Source: Pseudorhodobacter turbinis
Lineage (GTDB): Bacteria; Pseudomonadota; Alphaproteobacteria; Rhodobacterales; Rhodobacteraceae
Assembly (NCBI RefSeq): GCF_005234135.1
Contig: NZ_CP039965.1
Coordinates: 868,001 to 932,000, forward strand
Direction of reading: 5' to 3'
Length of the DNA: 64,000 nt
Shown here: positions 57,927 to 64,000 of the stretch, piece after piece
Layout of the letters: the number at the start of each line of letters is the position of its first letter
How positions within the stretch are numbered: the first letter of the stretch is position 1
Notes under the pieces: model-generated
What the model saw: only the letters and a program-made list of their open reading frames with translations
Told to the model about the DNA's origin: nothing
The model's database searches: none
Translations under genes and position numbers: made by a program

Positions 57927-58661
57927 ATGACTGGAAACCCTTCCCTATCTTCGACCGCGCAAACCAATATCCAAGGGCGCGGGCAAATGCCGGGAGCTAT
58001 TGTGATCGTGACCATTCTCTGGTTGGCTTCAAGTCAGGGGTATTACCAGATAGTCGCCACATTGGGCCTGGAAAGCGGTTATGACAATGCACCCGTGCTA
58101 TTCGCCGCCTACTATCTTGGCTGGGCCGCACTTACGCTTTGGCTGTTCCGCACCCTGATCACCACCAGCCTGAACCAAAGCACGCTGGCCCGCGAAGGGG
58201 TGATGTTGCTGCCCGTTTTGGCAGGCTTTGCACTCTTTGTGGTCTATGGTTTACCCTTGCTGCCAAAAGTATCCATCCTGCGCGCGCCCTTTGATCCGCC
58301 CGAATTCATGTTCGCCTCCGCTTGGTATTACCTGCCAAAATCGGCCGACATCCTGTTTCAACAAACATTGGCGGCAGGGATTATTCTAACTGCGGCAAGG
58401 TCGGGCTATCGTTTGCTGCCCATCACAATCGGGATGGCAATGGCTTTTGGCGGTTTCCATCTACTGCTGGCCTTTGACGGGTTTACGCCGACATATGTTT
58501 TCCGTTTCACCCTCTCAGCCACCCTTTTCGGGGCGTTGCTACCCTATCTCTACCTGCATGCCCGCCACGGGTTTCGCTGGGCTTACGCGCTTCATTGGGG
58601 ATATTACGCCCTTGATGCGACCGTTACCCACTTCATTCTGGCGGCCCCGCCATGGGCCTAA
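57927..58661 (+). CDS. integral membrane protein of unknown function
   Basis: 244 residues with about six to seven hydrophobic helices (GAIVIVTILWLASSQGYYQIVA, VLFAAYYLGWAALTLWLF, VMLLPVLAGFALFVVYGLPLL, LPITIGMAMAFGGFHLLLAF). No catalytic motif that I can name. Followed by msrB on the same strand with a 94-bp gap. Confidence 0.6.
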   Translation: MTGNPSLSSTAQTNIQGRGQMPGAIVIVTILWLASSQGYYQIVATLGLESGYDNAPVLFAAYYLGWAALTLWLFRTLITTSLNQSTLAREGVMLLPVLAGFALFVVYGLPLLPKVSILRAPFDPPEFMFASAWYYLPKSADILFQQTLAAGIILTAARSGYRLLPITIGMAMAFGGFHLLLAFDGFTPTYVFRFTLSATLFGALLPYLYLHARHGFRWAYALHWGYYALDATVTHFILAAPPWA

Positions 58662-58755
58662 CGCAGAATACGACGGTCACAGGCTTGTGCCTTGATGTGA
58701 TGCGACCTTTGCACCAGTTCTGTCCTATATTCGGTAGGAGTATAAGGAGTACACC

Positions 58756-59241
58756 ATGCTTTCACGCCGCAGTCTATTGACCACCACGCTTGCCGCCGCC
58801 GGGCTTTGCGCCTTGCCAGCCTGGGCAGCTGAATTCGAGATCACCTTCACGCCCGCAGAGTGGAAGGCCAGACTATCCCCTGCCCAATATGCGGTGCTGC
58901 GGGAGGAAGCGACAGAACGCGCATTCTCCAACACCCTAAAAGGCGAAACCTCACCGCTTTTGAAAGAGGCGCGCGAAGGCAATTATCATTGCGCAGGGTG
59001 TGACTTGCCCGTTTATGCATCGGCCACGAAATATGACAGCGGCACCGGATGGCCCAGCTTTTACGCCGCCATCGAAGGGGCTGTTGGCACGAAAGAGGAT
59101 AACAGCCTGTTCAGCCGCCGCACCGAGGTACATTGCCGCCGCTGTGGCGGGCATCTTGGCCACATCTTTGATGACGGCCCACAGCCGACAGGCAAGCGTC
59201 ATTGCCTCAACGGTTTGGCAATGACCTTTACGCCCGCCTGA
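58756..59241 (+). CDS. msrB: exported peptide-methionine (R)-S-oxide reductase MsrB
   Basis: 161 residues. The N terminus MLSRRSLLTTTLAAAGLCALPAWA is a Tat-like signal with twin Arg. The MsrB domain follows: zinc pairs CAGC and CRRC, GTGWPSFYAAI, GHLGHIFDDGPQPTGKRHCLNGLAM. The catalytic Cys is in RHCLN, where RYCIN is usual. It reduces methionine-R-sulfoxide in periplasmic proteins. Confidence 0.92.
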   Translation: MLSRRSLLTTTLAAAGLCALPAWAAEFEITFTPAEWKARLSPAQYAVLREEATERAFSNTLKGETSPLLKEAREGNYHCAGCDLPVYASATKYDSGTGWPSFYAAIEGAVGTKEDNSLFSRRTEVHCRRCGGHLGHIFDDGPQPTGKRHCLNGLAMTFTPA

Positions 59242-59297
59242 ACCAACACGCATATGTTGCGCCACAGGGACCGGAAGTGCCGGACCCTGTGGCCAGA

Positions 59298-60728
59298 TTA
59301 CAGCCCTTTGGATTGATAGGTCGCCGCTACCCGACTGATGGAGACAATATAAGCTGCAACGCGCAGATCCTCGACATCATTGCGCCCGTGCCACACCTCA
59401 CGCATCGCCTGATAGGCCGTCCGCATCGTATCATCGAGACCGGAGCGCACCAGTTCCAACTCTCCGGCACCCTTGAGGTACTTGCTCTTGAAACCCGGTG
59501 ACATGGTCCAGCCCAGGCCCTTATCGCTTGATAGCCTCTCCAGCTCGTTCACCAGCAAGACATGGCGCGCCTCTTCGGCACGACGCTGCATCCGGCCAAA
59601 ACGGATATGGCTCAGGTTCTTGACCCATTCAAAATAAGAGACCGTGACACCGCCCGCATTGGCATACATATCGGGAATGATCACCACACCCTTTTTGCGC
59701 AACACCTCATCTGCCCCAAAAGTGATCGGGCCATTCGCAGCCTCGATGATCAGCTTGGCCTTGATCCGCGCGGCATTGCTCAGGTTGATGACCCCTTCCA
59801 GCGCCGCCGGAATCAGAACGTCACACTCCTTTTCCAGCACCACGGCACCCTCTTCAACATAGGTGCCTTGCGCATAACCTTTGACAGAGCCGTGCTTGAC
59901 GATCCACTGGCGCAGATCTTCAATATCGATGCCGTCATCGTTAACGATGGCACCGTCCCATTCGATCACCGCGACAATCTTGGCCCCGTCCTCCTCGGAC
60001 AGGAATTTGGCGGCGTGATAGCCAACGTTGCCCAAGCCCTGAACGATAACCTTCTTGCCGTCCAGATCACCCGAGAGCCCCGCCAGCGCCTTATCTTCCG
60101 GATGGCGGAAGAATTCTTGCAGCGCGTATTGCACGCCGCGCCCCGTTGCCTCGACCCGGCCCTGAATACCGCCCGCATGCGGTGGCTTGCCGGTGACACA
60201 GGCCTTGGCGTTGATGTCGGCGGTATGCATCCGCGCGTATTGATCGGCAATCCATGCCATCTCACGCTCTCCGGTGCCCATGTCGGGCGCGGGGACGTTT
60301 TGCGCCGGATTGATAAGGTCACGTTTGATCAGCTCATAGGCGAAACGGCGGGTGATGGATTCCAGCTCGTGCGGCTCCCACGCGCGGGGATCAATGCAAA
60401 GCCCACCCTTGGAGCCGCCAAACGGCGTCTCTACCAGCGCGCATTTATAGGTCATCAAGGCGGCAAGCGCCTCTACCTCGTTTTGGTTAACCGAAAGCGC
60501 ATAACGGATACCGCCTTTCACCGGCTCCATATGTTCGGAATGAACCGAGCGGTAGCCGGTAAAGGTCTCGATCTTGCCACGCAACCGCACCCCAAAACGC
60601 ACGGTATAGGTGGAGTTACAAACCTTGATCTTTTGTTCCAGACCGGGGCTCAGGTCCATCAGCGCGGTCGCGCGGTTGAACATCAAATCAACTGAGTCGC
60701 GAAAGCTCGGCTCGCCAGAATTTTGCAT
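59298..60728 (-). CDS. gdhA: glutamate dehydrogenase
   Basis: 476 residues from ATG at 60728 (MQNSGEPSFRDSVDLMFNRA), with AAAGGAGG upstream. ELFV dehydrogenase motifs: KGGIRYALSVNQNEVEALAALMTYKCALVETPFGGSKGG (catalytic Lys), then NAD(P)-binding VIVQGLGNVGYHAAKFL. Interconverts glutamate and 2-oxoglutarate plus ammonium. Stands alone. Earlier in-frame ATG at 60776 lacks a ribosome-binding site. Confidence 0.95.
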   Translation of the reverse strand: MQNSGEPSFRDSVDLMFNRATALMDLSPGLEQKIKVCNSTYTVRFGVRLRGKIETFTGYRSVHSEHMEPVKGGIRYALSVNQNEVEALAALMTYKCALVETPFGGSKGGLCIDPRAWEPHELESITRRFAYELIKRDLINPAQNVPAPDMGTGEREMAWIADQYARMHTADINAKACVTGKPPHAGGIQGRVEATGRGVQYALQEFFRHPEDKALAGLSGDLDGKKVIVQGLGNVGYHAAKFLSEEDGAKIVAVIEWDGAIVNDDGIDIEDLRQWIVKHGSVKGYAQGTYVEEGAVVLEKECDVLIPAALEGVINLSNAARIKAKLIIEAANGPITFGADEVLRKKGVVIIPDMYANAGGVTVSYFEWVKNLSHIRFGRMQRRAEEARHVLLVNELERLSSDKGLGWTMSPGFKSKYLKGAGELELVRSGLDDTMRTAYQAMREVWHGRNDVEDLRVAAYIVSISRVAATYQSKGL

Positions 60729-61126
60729 ATGATCCTCCTTTGATCGCCCGTTGCGCAAAAAACGGGCGCCTTCCAAGGTAAGTCTAGCGAAGATTGCCTA
60801 AATTTCCAGCACAGAAACGCCAAAACGCGGCGAAGAGCGGAGGCCCCCGTAACGGGCGGAACTGCTGATTCTACGGGCTGTCATTTCGGCGGCTGCATTA
60901 ACCATAGGGCAAATTTTCAGCCGCGCCAAAAATCTGCGTTGTCACGCCCTGATCGACAATGCCGCGCCACAACCCCGACAGTTTCCATACGTATCGATTT
61001 GTCGATATTTTCAACCGAAAACGCCACATTTTTGCCCCACGTCACGCGCCAATTAGGGCTGGGAAAAGCTGTATCTGCGTCCGGAATTAACATCCTTCGG
61101 GCGTAGGCGTATCAAGGAATTTCATC
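60729..61126. promoter_or_regulatory. 398-bp divergent region between gdhA and the Tad genes
   Basis: No gene seen. It must contain the promoters of gdhA (minus) and of the Tad gene at 61127 (plus). No operator recognised. Confidence 0.4.
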
Positions 61127-62719
61127 ATGAAAAGCGTATTTGAGCTGAGGCTGCCAGCGACCACATCACAGGGTTATCCTTTCAGCCTTCACGGGATGAG
61201 GGGCCGTTTGCGTAGCTTTAAACGGCGCGAAGATGGCGCGTTGCTTATATTCGGCATTGTGTTGTTTGTCCTGATGACGATGCTGGGCGGCCTTGCTGTT
61301 GACCTGATGCGGTACGAACAACGCCGGACGGAATTGCAGCAAACGCTGGACCGGTCGGTTCTGGCGGCCGCTGCAATTAACCAGCAACTCGACCCCGAAG
61401 CCGTGGTAAACGACTATTTCGACAAGGCCGGCCTTTCCGAATACCTGCATGATGTCAAAGCCGAGACCGGCCTGAACTACCGGACGGTGACGGCCTCGGC
61501 AAAATCAACGCTGAAACCGTTCTTCATGCAAATGATCGGCATCAACAGCCTGACACCTGCCGCCGCCTCTGGCGCCGAGCAGCGTATCTCCAACATCGAA
61601 GTGTCACTGGTGCTGGATATCTCCGGCTCCATGCGGGGATCGCGCATCGATAACCTGCGCCCCGCCGCGCGGGAATTCGTGACGGCGGTCCTTGGCAGTT
61701 CCAGTCCGGGCCGCGTGTCCATCTCCATCATCCCTTATAACGCGCAGGTCAACATTGGCCGCCCGATGATGAATTCCTTCAACGTAGACGCGAACCACGA
61801 TAGCTCTTCCTGTATCGAACTACCGGATTCTGTCTTTAGTTCCATCGATCTGTCGACCACGACGAAGTTCCGGCACAATGCCCATTTCGACCCCTATTAC
61901 ACGCGGTCAGGGGCCTCTAGCCTGCTGTACAACTGCCCTCCGCAAAGCGGGAATGAGGTTGTTGCCCTTAGCCAAAGCACGACAGAACTACACAACTCCA
62001 TCGACAGCCTATACGCCGATGGCAACACGTCGATTGATGTTGGCGTTAAATGGGGCGCGCTTTTGCTGAACCATAACGCGAACTCGGTTGTGTCCGACCT
62101 AGTTACCGCCGGTGAGGTCGAGGCCGTGTTCAACAATCGCCCGCTGGATGCAGGCAGCATCCAGACCTTAAAAGTTCTGGTCGTGATGACGGATGGCCAA
62201 AACACCACCGAGTACAAGATCGACGATCCCTACAACTCCGGCTTGTCCAACATCTGGCGGAATGACGAAAACGGCAGGGTTTCGGTCTATTTCAACCGTT
62301 CCGGCAGCTATGACTGGTGGTGGCCACGTACCGGCGGGTGGAACACCTATCGCGATGGCGGAAACTCCGATTCCCGCCAACTGGAATGGCCCGAGGTGTG
62401 GGAAGAATACTCGGTACGCTATGTTGCCCAGTACTTTTACGCGAATGCCCTGGGCCACAGCTCCAGCAGCTGGCAAAACGCGTTTATGGATTGGGTCAGC
62501 TCTACCAAAAACAGCCGGTTGCAGCAGATTTGCAGCGCCGCCAAGGCAGACGGGATTGTGGTTTACGGGATCGGCTTTGAAGCGCCGACAAACGGCCGCA
62601 ACCAACTGCGGGCCTGCGCCACCACGGACAGCCACTATTTCGACGCCAGCGGGCTAGAGATCACCAGCGCATTCCGCGCGATTGCCAATAACATCAGCCA
62701 ATTGAGGTTGACGCAATGA
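61127..62719 (+). CDS. tadG: TadG-like pilus assembly protein with von Willebrand A domain
   Basis: 530 residues. N-terminal TadE/TadG-like helix (EDGALLIFGIVLFVLMTMLGGLAVDLMRYEQRRTELQQTLDRSVLAAAA), then a vWA domain with MIDAS SLVLDISGSMRGSRI and VLVVMTDGQNTTE, and the C-terminal helix region ending EITSAFRAIANNISQLRLTQ. Membrane-anchored, mostly periplasmic. It overlaps the next TadE-like gene by ATGA. Confidence 0.85.
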   Translation: MKSVFELRLPATTSQGYPFSLHGMRGRLRSFKRREDGALLIFGIVLFVLMTMLGGLAVDLMRYEQRRTELQQTLDRSVLAAAAINQQLDPEAVVNDYFDKAGLSEYLHDVKAETGLNYRTVTASAKSTLKPFFMQMIGINSLTPAAASGAEQRISNIEVSLVLDISGSMRGSRIDNLRPAAREFVTAVLGSSSPGRVSISIIPYNAQVNIGRPMMNSFNVDANHDSSSCIELPDSVFSSIDLSTTTKFRHNAHFDPYYTRSGASSLLYNCPPQSGNEVVALSQSTTELHNSIDSLYADGNTSIDVGVKWGALLLNHNANSVVSDLVTAGEVEAVFNNRPLDAGSIQTLKVLVVMTDGQNTTEYKIDDPYNSGLSNIWRNDENGRVSVYFNRSGSYDWWWPRTGGWNTYRDGGNSDSRQLEWPEVWEEYSVRYVAQYFYANALGHSSSSWQNAFMDWVSSTKNSRLQQICSAAKADGIVVYGIGFEAPTNGRNQLRACATTDSHYFDASGLEITSAFRAIANNISQLRLTQ

Positions 62720-63273
62720 TACGCCAAATCACCCCCGCCATCCTGCGGCGGCTTCGCAAACGCATCTTGCACACCATCCGGGCCGAGGACGGTGTTGCCT
62801 CGCTGGAATTTGTTCTGGCCATTCCCGTGATCCTCGCCGTTTTCATGGCCTCGATGGAATCGGGCGTATTGATGACCCGTTTCATCATGTTGGAGCAATC
62901 GGTGGATATGGTCATGCGCAACCTGCGTCTGGGCCAATACCCAAACCCCGACGCTGACCTGTTGAAAGACGAGATTTGCAGCCGCACCGTCATTATGAAC
63001 GACTGCAAACAAGCCATCTCGATCGAGATGATGCCGATCAGCACCACAGCATGGAACATGCCGGGCAACAACATGGGCTGTGTCGACCGCGAGGATAACG
63101 TGCAGCCCGCGTTGACCTTCGACCCCGGGGCCGCGCATGAGATCATGCTGGTGCGCGTCTGCGTGGTTCAGGATGCGGTCTTCCCGACCACCGGCATCGG
63201 GCTCAAGCTGCCCAAGGACGGTCAGGGTGGATACGGGCTTGTTGCTATGTCGGCCTTTGTGAACGAACCGTAA
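62716..63273 (+). CDS. TadE/TadG-like pseudopilin 1
   Basis: 185 residues. Basic N terminus, then EDGVASLEFVLAIPVILAVFMASMESGVLMTRF, the prepilin-like membrane segment with the conserved E near its start, and a Cys-containing periplasmic part (EICSRTVIMNDCKQA). A minor pseudopilin of the Flp/Tad system. Coupled to tadG. Confidence 0.85.
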   Translation: MIRQITPAILRRLRKRILHTIRAEDGVASLEFVLAIPVILAVFMASMESGVLMTRFIMLEQSVDMVMRNLRLGQYPNPDADLLKDEICSRTVIMNDCKQAISIEMMPISTTAWNMPGNNMGCVDREDNVQPALTFDPGAAHEIMLVRVCVVQDAVFPTTGIGLKLPKDGQGGYGLVAMSAFVNEP

Positions 63274-63284
63274 GGAATACCGAG

Positions 63285-63842
63285 ATGTCATTAATAACCA
63301 AAGCGCTTCGCCGGTTCACGCAGAATGAAGAAGGCTCAGTCATCGTCGAGGCCGTGATGGTCGTACCCATGCTCGCTTGGGCCTATGCCGGGTTGTTCAG
63401 TTACTGGGATGCCTACCGCAGCATCAATACGGTACAAAAGGCATCCTATACGATTTCGGATCTGATCTCCCGCAGCCAGGGGCCGGTGAACGACGCCTAT
63501 ATTGCCGGTATGCGCAACACCATGAACTATATGCTGGACGCCGGTGATGCGGGGCAGATCCGTGTCACCTCCTATCGGTGGAGTGACCTCGACAATGCCT
63601 ATACGATAATCTTTTCCCGCTCCCCCAACGGGGCGATGCCACAGTTGACCGATGCCGATTTGCTTACCCTGACCGCAAATTTGCCGACCCTGGCCGATGG
63701 TGATGCCGCCGTGCTGGTGGAAACGCATGTCCCCTATACCGCCCCGATGGCCTTTGGTCTGGCTCCGGAAGCGATTGACCAGTTTATCGTCACACGGCCA
63801 CGCTTTTTACCAAAGCTTTGCCATGAGGCCGAGGACTGCTGA
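63285..63842 (+). CDS. TadE/TadG-like pseudopilin 2
   Basis: 185 residues. RRFTQNEEGSVIVEAVMVVPMLAWAYAGLFSYWDAYRSINTVQKASYTISDLISR is the TadE-type prepilin segment. Third gene of the tadG-tadE-tadE unit, 11 bp after the previous one. The main Tad secretion genes are outside the window. Confidence 0.82.
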   Translation: MSLITKALRRFTQNEEGSVIVEAVMVVPMLAWAYAGLFSYWDAYRSINTVQKASYTISDLISRSQGPVNDAYIAGMRNTMNYMLDAGDAGQIRVTSYRWSDLDNAYTIIFSRSPNGAMPQLTDADLLTLTANLPTLADGDAAVLVETHVPYTAPMAFGLAPEAIDQFIVTRPRFLPKLCHEAEDC

Positions 63843-64000
63843 TCACAGCCCGCGTCTGGCGACCAGATCGGTGATGGCCTCGGCCATATAGCGCCCGGGT
63901 TGCGCAGGGGTGACACCACCCACACCCAGCCGCGACCCGACCCGCCACCAAAGGCCGGGCGCCCAAGCGCCCCCCATGCCCTTGGTCAGGATCAGCGAAA
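63843..64000 (-). CDS. C-terminal end of an unidentified gene
   Basis: The minus strand from the window edge encodes [51 protein letters not shown] and a stop at 63843-63845. Convergent with the Tad genes. A short-chain dehydrogenase end is possible but not shown. Confidence 0.5.
   Translation of the reverse strand, partial: SLILTKGMGGAWAPGLWWRVGSRLGVGGVTPAQPGRYMAEAITDLVARRGL

Overview
The window looks like a chromosomal segment of a marine alphaproteobacterium of the Rhodobacterales (Roseobacter group). This is inferred from trimethylamine monooxygenase (Tmm), gene-transfer-agent head-spike proteins of the Rcc01079 type, the lon-HU-tRNA-Val order, the yajC-secD-secF-Mth938 order, and Tad pilus accessory genes. 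The very heavy insertion-sequence load, with nested and decayed copies, resembles IS-rich polar roseobacters such as Octadecabacter; the genus is a guess.

Layout. 0-2.7 kb (minus strand): a beta-barrel outer-membrane protein, a PLP-dependent alpha-oxoamine synthase and the start of a six-TM-type sensor kinase. A second kinase with a related membrane domain lies at 11.9-13.4 kb. Together they form a candidate alpha-hydroxyketone (CqsA/LqsA-like) signalling set. 2.8-6.1 kb: IS graveyard (IS3, IS51, IS5 and IS1111 types). 6.1-10.2 kb: permease, MFS transporter and tmm. 10.3-11.8 kb: IS6 and IS66 remnants. 13.6-18.4 kb: a nuclease-like, probably defence gene split by a three-level nest (IS3 type containing IS1111 containing IS407). 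18.4-22.1 kb: an IS6 copy and a GTA head-spike-like locus. 23-29.6 kb: conserved housekeeping block (tRNA-Val, HU, lon, secF, secD, yajC). 30.4-34.3 kb: serine recombinase plus two ParB-like genes, with a divergent regulator. 34.4-35.9 kb: fragment of an McrB-like gene cut by a second IS407 copy. 36-45.3 kb: a catabolic island (ABC permeases, a histidase-fold protein lacking the MIO triad, IclR regulator, aldolase, flavoprotein, cupin-like protein, amidohydrolase, PcaI/PcaJ and a truncated PcaF). 47.6-49.2 kb: small decayed element next to tRNA-Phe. 49.3-64 kb: core genes (yacG, RNase E/G, maf, infA, aspS, carB, csp, msrB, gdhA, Tad genes).

Strongest observation. The two IS1111-type elements carry conserved 3-prime non-coding regions. 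Inside the shared scaffold, two short variable segments match the DNA flanking that same copy: one directly on the right side and one as reverse complement on the left side. This is what is expected for a programmable guide (bridge/seek) RNA, seen twice with different targets.

Other notable points. A shared palindrome (GTTTCACT-n-AGTGAAAC type) lies in both divergent promoter regions of the catabolic island and is a likely IclR-family operator. Two apparently identical 1198-bp IS407 copies in inverted orientation bracket lon and secDF. A short repeat of the tRNA-Phe 3-prime end may mark a former integration.
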